From positions 868,001 through 932,000 of the forward strand of contig NZ_CP171225.1 of NCBI RefSeq assembly GCF_043226085.1: DNA of 64,000 bases, in the 5' to 3' direction. The translations under genes and the position numbers were made by a program. The stretch comes from Amaricoccus sp003258405 (GTDB lineage: Bacteria > Pseudomonadota > Alphaproteobacteria > Rhodobacterales > Rhodobacteraceae). A model generated the notes under the pieces. It was not told the DNA's origin. It saw nothing but the letters and a program-made list of their open reading frames with translations, and made no database searches. Positions 21,559 to 30,407 of this stretch are shown here, piece by piece. Numbering within the stretch: the first letter of the stretch is position 1; the number at the start of each line of letters is the position of its first letter.

Positions 21559-22038
21559 TCACCCCTCGGCGCAGAGCGGTGCGGCCGTTGCCCCGAGCGC
21601 GGCTCTCGCGGCCTCGGGCGAGAGGAGCAGGATCAGGCCGCGCTTGCCGCCATTGATACCCACCTCGTCGAACCCCAGGGCCGAGGCCTCGAAGGCCACC
21701 GGCACCCGGCGGCGCTGGCCGAAGGGGCTGATGCCTCCGGTGTGATAGCCGGTCAGCCGCTCCGCCTTCTCGGGCGGCATCATCGCCGCCGCCTTGGCCC
21801 CGAAAGCCGCGGCCACCCGCTTCATCGAAAGCGTCCGGTCGCCCGGCAGGACGGTGCAGGCCGGCTTGCCGCCCACCTCCACCATCAGCGTCTTGAGCAG
21901 CAGCCCCGGCGGCAACCCGAGCGCCTCGGCCGCCTGCAACGCCACCCGGTCATGGCCGGGGTGATAGTCGTATTCGACGGCACGGAACGCGACATTCGCG
22001 CTCGCGAGAAACCGTGTGGCCGGTGTGCCGGTGCTCAT
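21559..22038 (-). CDS. ybaK: Cys-tRNA(Pro)/Cys-tRNA(Cys) deacylase
   Basis: A 159-residue YbaK/EbsC protein. Family residues are seen in LLLKTLMVEVGGKPACTVLPGDRTLSMKRVAAAFGAK and LTGYHTGGISPFGQRRRVPVAFEASAL. It hydrolyses mischarged Cys-tRNA(Pro) in the cytoplasm. Its ATG overlaps the DUF4186 stop (ATGA), making it the last gene of the ribA-led unit. Confidence 0.92.
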   Translation of the reverse strand: MSTGTPATRFLASANVAFRAVEYDYHPGHDRVALQAAEALGLPPGLLLKTLMVEVGGKPACTVLPGDRTLSMKRVAAAFGAKAAAMMPPEKAERLTGYHTGGISPFGQRRRVPVAFEASALGFDEVGINGGKRGLILLLSPEAARAALGATAAPLCAEG

Positions 22039-22430
22039 GGCGCCCCCTTTCCCGTCGCGCAGGCCCGTGCGGGGTCATATCCCATCTCGCGGTCGATCCA
22101 CCGCACGAGGAGCGCGACGATAGCCGCCTGTTCCTGCGGGCTCAATTCCCGCCCCGGCACGATCCCGTGCCATTTCTCGAGACAGGTCCGGCAGCAGCAG
22201 GCGGTGGCGTGCTGGGCGATGAAGACCGGATGCCCTCGCATCGGTGTCTGCCGCCCGTCGTTGCGCGGAAAGGCGGGCGCGAGGCGCTCCGCGACGAAAT
22301 CCTGCGCATGGGCCGCGATCACCGCACGGCCCTTCGCATCCGCATAGGCCCGCTCCCGCGCGCCAAGCCGGAAGCGGCTGCGAAACCGCGACCGCGCCAG
22401 CCGCGCGAGGATGTCGCCGTCAGCGTCCAT
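22035..22430 (-). CDS. DUF4186 protein
   Basis: A 131-residue protein with the DUF4186 core TPMRGHPVFIAQHATACCCRTCLEKWHGI and a C-terminal VALLVRWIDREMG. The Cys/His cluster suggests metal binding; no function is established. It starts 8 nt after the L,D-transpeptidase stop (GAGG about 9 nt before ATG) and overlaps ybaK by four bases. Confidence 0.82.
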   Translation of the reverse strand: MDADGDILARLARSRFRSRFRLGARERAYADAKGRAVIAAHAQDFVAERLAPAFPRNDGRQTPMRGHPVFIAQHATACCCRTCLEKWHGIVPGRELSPQEQAAIVALLVRWIDREMGYDPARACATGKGAP

Positions 22431-22438
22431 GCCGCGCC

Positions 22439-22960
22439 TCACCTCCCGATCACCACCCGGCTCTCCGGCCGCCAGTGCGCGAGGATCCAGCGCAGGTCGT
22501 CGCGGCGGAAGGCGACGCAGCCTGCCGTCGGGCGGCGCGGGCCGCGCCAGACGTGGAGGAAGATCGCGCTGCCCCGGCCGGGCACCACCGGAGCGCGGTT
22601 CCAGTCGAGCACCGCCACGAGATCGTACATCGGATCGGCCCGCCGCATCGCTTCGTGCGAAAAGCGGTGCGGCCGCTTCACGAGGTCGTTGTAGGCCGGG
22701 TCCGCCGGATCGTCCGACCAGCCGTCGCGGAGCCCGATCGGGCGAAAGTTGACAGGAAAACTTGCCATACGGAGTCCATACGGATTCCATATGCGTTCCA
22801 TACGCCAGAAAACCGCCTCGATCCGGTGGCTGCCCATGGGCGTGACCCCGTCACCTTCGCCGGTCTTGACCCCGATCCCGCCGCGCCCCGTGGCACAGGG
22901 AAAGCGCCGCCCGAGAAACCGCGCCCCCCAGCGCCCGACGGCGAGATCGCCGGATCTCAC
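22439..22960 (-). CDS. L,D-transpeptidase (YkuD) family protein
   Basis: A 173-residue protein with the YkuD catalytic region SAIFLHVWRGPRRPTAGCVAF, where His (IFLH) and Cys (GC) are the active site. The N-terminal part (RFLGRRFPCATGRGGIG...EGDGVTPMG) is standard for the family, which makes 3-3 peptidoglycan cross-links or anchors proteins to the wall. No signal peptide is visible, which is common in this short subfamily. It starts on GTG overlapping the ribA stop (GTGA). Confidence 0.88.
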   Translation of the reverse strand: MRSGDLAVGRWGARFLGRRFPCATGRGGIGVKTGEGDGVTPMGSHRIEAVFWRMERIWNPYGLRMASFPVNFRPIGLRDGWSDDPADPAYNDLVKRPHRFSHEAMRRADPMYDLVAVLDWNRAPVVPGRGSAIFLHVWRGPRRPTAGCVAFRRDDLRWILAHWRPESRVVIGR

Positions 22961-24048
22961 AGGAGATGCCCGCTCTTCTTCGCCTTGGTATCGAGGTAAT
23001 GCGCATTGTGCACGCCACGCCCCACCCGCAGCGCCACCCGCTCGACGACGCTCAGGCCGCAGTTCTGCATCATCGCCACCTTGGCGGGGTTGTTCGTCAT
23101 CAGGCGAACCTTGGAAAAACCCATTGTTCTCAGAATGTTGGCGCCGATACGGAAATCGCGTTCGTCATCCTCGAAGCCGAGGCGGTGGTTTGCCTCGACG
23201 GTGTCGAAGCCCTGATCCTGCAGCGAATAGGCCCGCATCTTGTTGGCAAGCCCGATCCCCCGGCCCTCCTGATTGAGATAGAGCAGGACACCCGCCCCCT
23301 CCGCTCCGATCTGGGCCAGCGCGGCCCGAAGCTGGTGGCCGCAATCGCATTTGAGGCTGCCGATGAGATCCCCGGTGAAACAGGCCGAGTGCAGGCGGCA
23401 AAGCAGCGGCTCCGCCCGGTCCGGCGTGCCGATCTCCACCGCATAATGCTCCTCCGCCCCATCCCGAGGCCGAAACACATGCACCCGCCCCGCCTCGGAA
23501 ACCTCCAGCGGCACCCGCGCCGCGGCGATCTCGACCATCTCCGGATCCGGGCGCTCGAGAGGCAGGTGCGAGAGCTCCACACGGATGAGACCGGCCGTGG
23601 AGACAAGCCGCTCCGCAACCTCCGAAGCGACAGGAACGACAAGCGCCGCAGGGAGGAGATGCGCCTGTTTGCAAAGGGTTATTGCTGCGAGATGCAACGA
23701 GGCATCGCCGCCGCGCCGCGAGAGATACGGCCCCTTCATCGGATAGAGGAGATCGAAGGAGGGATCGGCCGAAGCCCGCACCCAGCCGAGATCGACGTCC
23801 CCCGGCACCGTGACCCGCGCCAGATCGCCGTCATAGGCCCGCGCGCGGAGCGTCCGCGCCCGTCGCGCCGTGAGCGCAAGATCAAGGGGCCCGAGCGCAC
23901 GGAGATCCGCAAGGCGCTCCTCCGTCGCGGCTTCGGCCGCAAGCACCACGGCATCCCCTGCCGCACCCGAAACGAGGATCGCCGCCCCCATCCGGAGGTC
24001 AGCGCGGGCGCGCGCAAGACGTTCCTGAGGCGAGAAGAGCAGGCTCAT
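22957..24048 (-). CDS. ribA: GTP cyclohydrolase II with N-terminal extension
   Basis: The 363-residue protein catalyses the first step of riboflavin synthesis, GTP to 2,5-diamino-6-ribosylamino-pyrimidinone 5'-phosphate. Zinc cysteines are in CRLHSACFTGDLIGSLKCDCGHQL; the active region is YLNQEGRGIGLANKMRAYSLQDQG, and the end LMTNNPAKVAMMQNCGL fits. The first ~150 residues are an extension found in the longer alphaproteobacterial form, without the DHBP-synthase motifs. MSLLFSPQERLARAR is the chosen N-terminus; upstream ATGs give unconserved residues. It leads an overlapping operon with the L,D-transpeptidase, DUF4186 and ybaK genes. Confidence 0.93.
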   Translation of the reverse strand: MSLLFSPQERLARARADLRMGAAILVSGAAGDAVVLAAEAATEERLADLRALGPLDLALTARRARTLRARAYDGDLARVTVPGDVDLGWVRASADPSFDLLYPMKGPYLSRRGGDASLHLAAITLCKQAHLLPAALVVPVASEVAERLVSTAGLIRVELSHLPLERPDPEMVEIAAARVPLEVSEAGRVHVFRPRDGAEEHYAVEIGTPDRAEPLLCRLHSACFTGDLIGSLKCDCGHQLRAALAQIGAEGAGVLLYLNQEGRGIGLANKMRAYSLQDQGFDTVEANHRLGFEDDERDFRIGANILRTMGFSKVRLMTNNPAKVAMMQNCGLSVVERVALRVGRGVHNAHYLDTKAKKSGHLL

Positions 24049-24209
24049 GATGTCGGTCCGATCGGATTTTCCCGTCGCGCGTTTACCGCCATTCACAGCA
24101 AAATGAAACATAAGCCATCCAGGGGACACAGTGCCGTGAGTTCCGATGTGCAGATATTGTTCCACCCGATGTGAACGAGCAGGTCATCACGCGAAAGGGA
24201 GATCACAAG

Positions 24210-24899
24210 ATGAGTGCAGTGAAAAAGATCCTGATGGTCGACGACGACAGCGACCTGCGCGAGGCGCTCGCCGATCAGCTGGTCCTGACCGAGGAATTCG
24301 ACGTATTCGAAGCCTCTGACGGTGCCGACGGTCTCACCCGCGCCAAGGAACAGCATTATGACCTGATCCTGCTCGACGTCGGCCTTCCCGACATGGACGG
24401 CCGCGAGGTCTGCCGCCTCATGCGCAAGCAGGGGGTCAAGAGCCCCATCGTCATGTTGACCGGCCACGCCACCGACAGCGACCAGATCCTCGGCCTCGAC
24501 TCGGGCGCCAACGATTATGTCGCGAAGCCCTTCAAGCTGCCCGTGCTGCTTGCGCGCATCCGCGCCCAGCTCCGGCAGCATGAACAATCGGAAGACGCGG
24601 TTTTCTCGGTCGGGCCCTACACCTTCAAGCCGGCCGCGAAACTTCTGCTCGACGAGCAGGATCACAAGATCCGGCTTACGGAGAAGGAAACCAACATCCT
24701 GAAGTTCCTCTACCGCGCCGGAGCGGATGTCGTGCCGCGCGACGTGTTGCTTCACGAGGTATGGGGCTACAATGCGGGCGTCACCACCCATACGCTCGAG
24801 ACGCACATCTACCGCCTGCGCCAGAAGATCGAGCCCGATCCGTCCAATGCACGCATCCTCGTGACCGAGCCCGGCGGCTATCGTCTCGTGGCGGCCTGA
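24210..24899 (+). CDS. OmpR-family response regulator (CenR-like)
   Basis: A 229-residue regulator. The receiver (5-115) has acidic residues D11-D13, phospho-acceptor D56 (LLDVGLPDMDG) and K106 (VAKPFK). A winged helix (about 125-229) follows, with LTEKETNILKFLYRAG, VWGYNAGVTTHTLETHIYRLRQKIE and EPGGYRL. The sequence resembles the CenR regulator of alphaproteobacterial envelope control, an assignment I hold loosely. GGGAGA precedes the ATG at 24210. No cognate kinase is adjacent. Confidence 0.9.
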   Translation: MSAVKKILMVDDDSDLREALADQLVLTEEFDVFEASDGADGLTRAKEQHYDLILLDVGLPDMDGREVCRLMRKQGVKSPIVMLTGHATDSDQILGLDSGANDYVAKPFKLPVLLARIRAQLRQHEQSEDAVFSVGPYTFKPAAKLLLDEQDHKIRLTEKETNILKFLYRAGADVVPRDVLLHEVWGYNAGVTTHTLETHIYRLRQKIEPDPSNARILVTEPGGYRLVAA

Positions 24900-24914
24900 G
24901 ACCGGCCCCTCGAC

Positions 24915-24944
24915 GGACGCGCCCTTCGTCCGGAGGGCACGTCC
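24915..24944 (+). terminator. Terminator-like hairpin after response regulator
   Basis: GGACG-C-GCCCT (24915-24925) pairs with AGGGC-A-CGTCC (24934-24944) across one mismatch, with an 8-nt loop. It begins 15 nt after the stop. There is no T-tract, so termination is inferred from position and stability. Confidence 0.5.
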
Positions 24945-25022
24945 GCAGCGCCAGGGACGGATTCGAGGTTGTCGCGGCGGGTGCGAACGTTAAAACTCCG
25001 GCAGAACAACGCCGGAGCCTCC

Positions 25023-25811
25023 ATGCCGCTCAAGATCTGCACCTGGAACATCAATTCGGTCCGCCTGCGCGAGCCGATCGTGCTGAAGCTCCTCGAGGAG
25101 GAAGCGCCGGACATCCTCTGCCTTCAGGAAACCAAGTGTCCGGTGGAGAAACTGCCGCTCGAAGGGTTTGCCGCGCGCGGCTACACGCACGTCGTCGCAC
25201 GCGGCCAGAAGGGCTACAACGGCGTGATGATCCTCTCCCGCGTGCCGATCGAGGATGCCGGCCATCGCGACGTCTGCCTCAAGGGGGATGCCCGCCACGT
25301 TGCGGCGCGCCTGCCCTCCGGCGTGCTCCTGCACAATTTCTACATTCCGGCCGGTGGCGACGTGCCCGACCGCGAGGTGAACCCGAAGTTTGGCCACAAG
25401 CTCGATTTCCTCGCCGAACTTCAGGGGTGGTTCAGAGCAGAGCCGCCGCAAGCCGCCATCCTCGTCGGTGATCTCAACATCGCGCCGCGCGAGGATGACG
25501 TCTGGAACCACAAGCAGCTCCTGAAGATCGTTTCGCACACACCGGTCGAGACCGAGGCGATGGGCGCGATGCAGGCCGCGGGGGGCTGGGTCGATGTGAC
25601 CCGGAAGGACATTCCCGAGGGCCTTCTCTATTCCTGGTGGTCCTACCGGGCCCGCGACTGGGACGCCGCCGACAAGGGGCGGCGCCTCGACCATATCTGG
25701 GCAAGCCCCGATCTCGCGCCGAAATCCGGCGGCAGCCGCATTGCCCGCCATGTCCGCGGCTGGGACCAGCCCAGCGACCATGCTCCCGTCTTTGCCGAAT
25801 TCGAGGTCTGA
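25023..25811 (+). CDS. xth: Exodeoxyribonuclease III
   Basis: A 262-residue AP endonuclease/3'-5' exonuclease of base-excision repair. Motifs are CTWNINSVR, DILCLQETKC (metal-binding Glu), LVGDLNIAPREDDVWNHK and the C-terminal GRRLDHIWAS...PSDHAPVFAEF (Asp-His pair). The ATG at 25023 (MPLKICTWN) is the family's usual N-terminus. It is followed after 4 nt by an enoyl-CoA hydratase gene. Confidence 0.95.
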   Translation: MPLKICTWNINSVRLREPIVLKLLEEEAPDILCLQETKCPVEKLPLEGFAARGYTHVVARGQKGYNGVMILSRVPIEDAGHRDVCLKGDARHVAARLPSGVLLHNFYIPAGGDVPDREVNPKFGHKLDFLAELQGWFRAEPPQAAILVGDLNIAPREDDVWNHKQLLKIVSHTPVETEAMGAMQAAGGWVDVTRKDIPEGLLYSWWSYRARDWDAADKGRRLDHIWASPDLAPKSGGSRIARHVRGWDQPSDHAPVFAEFEV

Positions 25812-25815
25812 GGCC

Positions 25816-26568
25816 ATGATCGACGCTGAAATCACCGGTCCGGTGGGCCGCATCACCCTGAACCGCCCCGAAGCGCACAACGCGCTCGACCGCACCGCGA
25901 TGGCGGAGATGACGGGCGTGCTCGAAAGCTGGTGGGAGCACCCTGACCTCCGCGTGCTTGTCGTCACCGGCACCGGCAAGAGCTTCTGTGCCGGGGCCTC
26001 GCTCGGGGATGTGGCCGCGGGCGGCAACGACTGGTCCGACAATCCGCTTACCAGGCTCTGCGACACGCTGGAGGAGTTTCCCGCCCCGACCATCGCGCGG
26101 CTCAATGGCGGCGCTTACGGCGGCGGCGTGGAGATCGCACTGGCGTGCGATTTCCGGGTCGGCATCACCGGCATGAAGGCCTTCGCCCCGCCCGCCCGGC
26201 TCGGCATTCATTACGAACCCGCGGGCATCCGTCGCGCCATGGACCGGGTCGGCGCGCAGATGGCCCGGCGCATGTTCCTCCTCGCCGAACGCTTCGAGGC
26301 GGAGGATCTGCATGCCATGGGCTTCCTCGATTTCCTGATGCAGACAGGCGAACTCGACGAGAAGGTGGACGAGCTCGTCGCAATCCTCTCGAGCCTCGCC
26401 CCGCTCGCGGAGCGCGGCATGAAGCGCACCATCGTGGAGCTTTCGCGTGGCACGCTCGACGCGGAGGCGGCCCGGGAACGCGTCGCCGCCTGCTTTGCTT
26501 CCGCCGATCACGCCGAGGGGCTGGCGGCGCAGGCAGAGAAGCGCCCGCCGGTCTTCGTCGGCAAGTGA
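25816..26568 (+). CDS. Enoyl-CoA hydratase/isomerase family protein
   Basis: A 250-residue crotonase-fold protein. It has ITLNRPEAHNALD, SFCAGASLGD (oxyanion-hole segment), LNGGAYGGGVEIALACDFRVG and ERFEAEDLHAMGFLD. The usual second catalytic Glu region reads RLGIHYEPAGIRR, so the exact reaction (hydratase, isomerase or other) is uncertain. The start sits 4 nt after the xth stop with GAGG overlapping that stop, so the two are cotranslated. Confidence 0.87.
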   Translation: MIDAEITGPVGRITLNRPEAHNALDRTAMAEMTGVLESWWEHPDLRVLVVTGTGKSFCAGASLGDVAAGGNDWSDNPLTRLCDTLEEFPAPTIARLNGGAYGGGVEIALACDFRVGITGMKAFAPPARLGIHYEPAGIRRAMDRVGAQMARRMFLLAERFEAEDLHAMGFLDFLMQTGELDEKVDELVAILSSLAPLAERGMKRTIVELSRGTLDAEAARERVAACFASADHAEGLAAQAEKRPPVFVGK

Positions 26569-26576
26569 GCGCGCGG

Positions 26577-27845
26577 ATGAAAGCTCACCAGGATCCCCGC
26601 GCCTTTCTCCGCAGCCTTCTCGACGCTGCCGTCGCCGCCGCCCTTCCCGACAGCTCCGTCGCGGCCTTCCTGCCCGAACGGCCAAAAGGGCGCACCATCG
26701 TCGTGGGCGCGGGCAAGGGCGCGGCCCAGCTCGCCCAAGCCTTCGAGGCGCACTGGCAGGGTCCGCTCGAAGGGGTCGTCGTCACCCGCTACGGCTATGC
26801 CGCGCCCTGTGAGCGCATCGAGGTGCTCGAGGCCGCCCATCCCGAGCCCGACGAAGCCGGGCTCCTCGCTGCAAGACGCCTGCTCGACACCGTCGAGGGC
26901 CTCAGCGAAGACGATCTCGTCGTGGCGCTGGTCTGCGGCGGCGGCTCGGCGCTGCTGCCCTGCCCGCCGGAAGGGCTCTCCCTGGCCGATGAGCTTGCGG
27001 TCAACCGCGCGCTGCTCGCCTCGGGCGCGCCGATCACCGACATGAACATCGTCCGAAAGCACGTCTCTGGCATCAAGGGCGGCCGCCTTGCCGCCGCGGC
27101 TTACCCGGCCCGGGTCGTCTCGCTCATCGTCTCCGACATTCCCGGCGATGATCCCGCGATGGTTGCCTCCGGCCCCACCGTACCGGATGCCGCGACGCCG
27201 GAAATGGCGCGCGCCATCGTCGCCGAATACGGGCTGGATCTGCCGCAAGCGGTGCATGACCACCTTGCAGGCCCCGACTGCGCCGCACCGCAGCCCGGAG
27301 ACGAGGCGTTTGCCCGAAACGAGGTGCATGTCATAGCCTCGGCCGCCGTCTCGCTCGAAGCGGCACAGGCCGCCGCCGAAGACGCTGGCATCCCCGCCAT
27401 GATCCTCTCGGATGCGATCGAGGGCGAAAGCCGCGATGTTGCCCGGGTCCATGCCGCAATCGCCCGCGAGATCGCGACCCGCGACCGGCCCTTCACGAAA
27501 CCCGTGGTCCTGCTCTCGGGCGGCGAAACCACCGTGACCATGCGCGGCAAGGGCAAGGGCGGACGCAACAGCGAGTTCCTGCTCTCGCTTGCACTTGCGC
27601 TCGACGGGATCGAGGGAATTCACGCGCTCGCCGCCGATACCGACGGCATTGACGGCTCGGAGGACAACGCCGGGGGCTTTGCCGATGGCGGCACCGCGGG
27701 CCGCATCCGCAACGCCGGAGCAGATCCCCGGGCGCTTCTTGCGCGCAATGACGCCTGGACTGCGCTCGATCATGCGGGCGACATCCTCGTCACCGGGCCG
27801 ACCGGCACCAACGTGAACGACTTCCGCGCCATTCTCATCCTCTGA
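26577..27845 (+). CDS. Glycerate 2-kinase (GckA/MOFRL family)
   Basis: A 422-residue MOFRL-family enzyme that phosphorylates D-glycerate to 2-phosphoglycerate, as in the serine cycle or glyoxylate metabolism; older annotations call it hydroxypyruvate reductase TtuD. Motifs are TIVVGAGKGAAQLAQAFE, LVCGGGSALLPCP, NIVRKHVSGIKGGRLA, VSDIPGDDPAMVASGPTVPD, LLSGGETTVT and TDGIDGSEDNAGGFAD. ATG at 26577 lies 8 nt after the hydratase stop; a GTG overlapping that stop is an alternative adding four residues. Confidence 0.92.
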   Translation: MKAHQDPRAFLRSLLDAAVAAALPDSSVAAFLPERPKGRTIVVGAGKGAAQLAQAFEAHWQGPLEGVVVTRYGYAAPCERIEVLEAAHPEPDEAGLLAARRLLDTVEGLSEDDLVVALVCGGGSALLPCPPEGLSLADELAVNRALLASGAPITDMNIVRKHVSGIKGGRLAAAAYPARVVSLIVSDIPGDDPAMVASGPTVPDAATPEMARAIVAEYGLDLPQAVHDHLAGPDCAAPQPGDEAFARNEVHVIASAAVSLEAAQAAAEDAGIPAMILSDAIEGESRDVARVHAAIAREIATRDRPFTKPVVLLSGGETTVTMRGKGKGGRNSEFLLSLALALDGIEGIHALAADTDGIDGSEDNAGGFADGGTAGRIRNAGADPRALLARNDAWTALDHAGDILVTGPTGTNVNDFRAILIL

Positions 27846-27910
27846 GGTGCCGTTGACAAACCGCGCCCGGCGCAGGACTGTCGCGGCCGAGCAGAAGACA
27901 AGACGGACGG

Positions 27911-28882
27911 ATGGGGATGAGCGAGGACCCGTATGCCGATCTCGGCGTCGCAAGGACGGCGAGCCAGGACGAAATCAAGAAGGCCTACAAGACGATCGCG
28001 AAGGAGAGCCATCCGGATCTCAACCCAGGCGATGCCGGTGCGGAGGCGCGCTTCAAGGCCGCGGCTTCGGCCTACGATCTCCTCAAGGATCCCGAGAAGC
28101 GCGCCCGGTTCGATGCCGGCGAGATCGACGCAAGTGGCCAGGAGCAGCCCGAGCGCCGGTTCTACCGCGAATATGCCGAAGGCCCGGAAGCGACCTACCA
28201 CACCTCGCGCGGCTACGAGGATTTCGGCAACTATTCCGACATCTTCGCCGATCTCTTCGGCCAGCGCGCACGCCAAAGCGGCTCCCGGCAGGGCGGGTTC
28301 GACCCGCGTGGCTTCCGACAGGGGGCGGGCGGCCAGGAGGCCCATTTCGAGATGCGCGGACCGGACGAGCGCTATGCGCTCGAAGTAAGTTTCCTGGAGG
28401 CAGCGAAGGGCGCAACGAAGCGCATCACCCTGCCCACAGGCGCGACGCTTGATGTGAAGATCCCGGAAGGCCTCGCCGATGGCCAGACGATCCGCCTGCG
28501 CGGCAAGGGCGGTGCGGGTTTCGGCGGCGGCCCCGCGGGAGATGCACTCGTGCTCGTTCACGTCGAACCCCACGCCACCTTCCGCCGCGAGGGCGAGGAC
28601 ATCCATGTCGAGCTGCCGATCGGCCTCGACGAGGCCGTGCTCGGCGCCCGGATCGAGATCCCGACCATCGATGGCCGCGTGGCGCTCCGCATTCCGAAGG
28701 GGGCCACCACCGGCCAGGTGATGCGCCTCCGCGGGCGCGGGATAAAAAAAGGTGCGACGCACGGCGACCAACTCGTGACGCTCAAGATCGTGGCGCCGCC
28801 GGAGGTCGATCCCGGGCTCGAGGAGTTCTTCCGTCGCTGGCGCGAAACCCACGCCTATGATCCACGCAAGGGGGTGTTCTGA
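27911..28882 (+). CDS. CbpA-like J-domain co-chaperone
   Basis: A 323-residue type II DnaJ-like protein. The J domain (about 5-72) contains the essential HPD in KESHPDLNPGD; next comes a Gly/Phe/Gln-rich linker (FGQRARQSGSRQGGF) and the DnaJ C-terminal beta domains (ITLPTGATLDVKIPEGLADGQTIRLRGKGGAG, VELPIGLDEAVLGARIEIPTIDG). There is no zinc-finger domain. It should stimulate DnaK. A second ATG two codons in (27917) has the better-placed GGATGGGG. It overlaps the CbpM-like gene by one base. Confidence 0.9.
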   Translation: MGMSEDPYADLGVARTASQDEIKKAYKTIAKESHPDLNPGDAGAEARFKAAASAYDLLKDPEKRARFDAGEIDASGQEQPERRFYREYAEGPEATYHTSRGYEDFGNYSDIFADLFGQRARQSGSRQGGFDPRGFRQGAGGQEAHFEMRGPDERYALEVSFLEAAKGATKRITLPTGATLDVKIPEGLADGQTIRLRGKGGAGFGGGPAGDALVLVHVEPHATFRREGEDIHVELPIGLDEAVLGARIEIPTIDGRVALRIPKGATTGQVMRLRGRGIKKGATHGDQLVTLKIVAPPEVDPGLEEFFRRWRETHAYDPRKGVF

Positions 28883-29214
28883 TGGGCCGCTTCTATTCCC
28901 GAACCGAGATTGTCGCACGGGTCGAGGGACTTACGGTCGCACACCTCGAAACCTACGTCGCCGCCAACTGTGTCGTTCCCTGCAATCGCGACGGCGCCCC
29001 GGCCTTTACCGAAGCGGATCTTGCCCGGCTCCAGCTCCTGACCGAACTCGCCTCGGACTTCGAGCTTGACGAGGACGCCGCGGCCATGGTGCTCGGGCTG
29101 GTCGACCAGATCCATGGCCTCCGGCGCGAACTGCGCGCGCTCGGCGAAGCGTTGGCCGAGGAGCCCGAAGAGACCCGCGCCCGCATCCGCAGCCGCCTCG
29201 GCGCAACCGGCTGA
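28882..29214 (+). CDS. CbpM-like chaperone modulator
   Basis: A 110-residue MerR-like helical protein, YSRTEIVARVEGLTVAHLETYVAANCVVPC...FTEADLARLQLLTELASDFELDEDAAAMVLGLVDQIHGLRREL. It matches the CbpM/chaperone-modulatory family that binds the J domain of CbpA and blocks its DnaK stimulation. The TGATG junction with the upstream co-chaperone supports a functional pair. Confidence 0.82.
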   Translation: MGRFYSRTEIVARVEGLTVAHLETYVAANCVVPCNRDGAPAFTEADLARLQLLTELASDFELDEDAAAMVLGLVDQIHGLRRELRALGEALAEEPEETRARIRSRLGATG

Positions 29215-29229
29215 ACCAGCCGGCAGCGC

Positions 29230-30252
29230 CTACCGCCAGCCGAGTGCCGGCGCGACGTGGGTCAGGATCGCCTCGATCACATGGGCGTTGTATTCGACGC
29301 CAAGCTGGTTCGGCACGGTCAGGAGCAGCGTATCAGCCTCGGCAATCGCCTCGTCGCGCGCGAGCTCCGCGATGAGGGCATCGGGCTCGGCAGCATAGCT
29401 GCGCCCGAAAATCGCCCGCGTGGTCGCATCGAGCATGCCGATCTGGTCTCGGCTCTGGTTGCCGCGGCCGAAATACATCCGGTCCCGGTCGTCGGTCAGC
29501 GCAAAGATCGACCGGCTGACCGAAACCCGCGGGGTCCGGGCATGGCCCGCCTTTGCCCAGGCCTCGCGGTAGGCACGGATCTGCCGCGCCTGCTGGATAT
29601 GGAAGGGCTCCCCGGTCTCGTCGTTCTTGAGCGTCGAGCTCTGGAGGTTCATGCCCCGCTGCGCCGCCCAGACGGCCGTGGCATCCGACGCGGCCCCCCA
29701 CCAGATACGCTCAAGCAAGCCTTGCGAATGCGGTTCGAGCCGCAGGAGACCCGGCGGGTTCTCGAACATCGGCTGCGGATTGGGCTCGGCAAAGCCCTCT
29801 CCGCGCAACATGTCGAGAAACACCTCGGCATGTTCGCGCGCCATCTCCGCATCACCTTCGCCTTCGCGCGGGCAGTAGCCAAAGTAGCGCCAGCCGTCGA
29901 TCACCTGTTCGGGCGAGCCGCGGCTGATCCCGAGTTGCAACCGCCCGCCCGCGATCAGGTCCGCCGCACCGGCATCCTCGGCCATGTAGAACGGGTTTTC
30001 ATAGCGCATGTCGATGACAGCAGTGCCAATCTCGATGCGCTTCGTACGCGCGCCCACCGCGGCAAGAAGCGGAAAGGGAGAGGCAAGCTGGCGCGCGAAG
30101 TGATGCACGCGAAAATAGGCGCCGTCCGCACCGAGCTCCTCCGCAGCAACCGCGAGTTCAATCGACTGGAGCAAGGCATCCGAGGCCGAGCGCGTGCCGG
30201 ATCCGGCAGCAGGGCTCCAGTGCCCGAAGGAGAGAAAGCCGATCTTCTTCAT
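29230..30252 (-). CDS. LLM class flavin-dependent oxidoreductase
   Basis: A 340-residue luciferase-like monooxygenase-fold protein. It starts MKKIGFLSFGHWSP and contains AEELGADGAYFRVHHFARQLASPFPLLAAVGARTKRIEIGTAVIDMRYENPFYMAEDAGAADLIAGGRLQLGISRGSPEQV, the typical FMN/F420-type barrel. The substrate is unknown. GGGAG lies about 8 nt before the ATG. It ends 15 bp from the convergent CbpM-like gene. Confidence 0.88.
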   Translation of the reverse strand: MKKIGFLSFGHWSPAAGSGTRSASDALLQSIELAVAAEELGADGAYFRVHHFARQLASPFPLLAAVGARTKRIEIGTAVIDMRYENPFYMAEDAGAADLIAGGRLQLGISRGSPEQVIDGWRYFGYCPREGEGDAEMAREHAEVFLDMLRGEGFAEPNPQPMFENPPGLLRLEPHSQGLLERIWWGAASDATAVWAAQRGMNLQSSTLKNDETGEPFHIQQARQIRAYREAWAKAGHARTPRVSVSRSIFALTDDRDRMYFGRGNQSRDQIGMLDATTRAIFGRSYAAEPDALIAELARDEAIAEADTLLLTVPNQLGVEYNAHVIEAILTHVAPALGWR

Positions 30253-30407
30253 TCGTGAGCTCCCGAGATGCGCGGCGCGGCGGGAGCTTCGGCGCAGGGC
30301 ACGGCCTTGTCCAGTACGAACGAACCCGGACCCAGCGTTCCACACGGTCTTTTGGTCAGCCATGCGAGTCGCCGTCACGGCCCATATGCGCCTGGGCGGG
30401 CCCGCCG

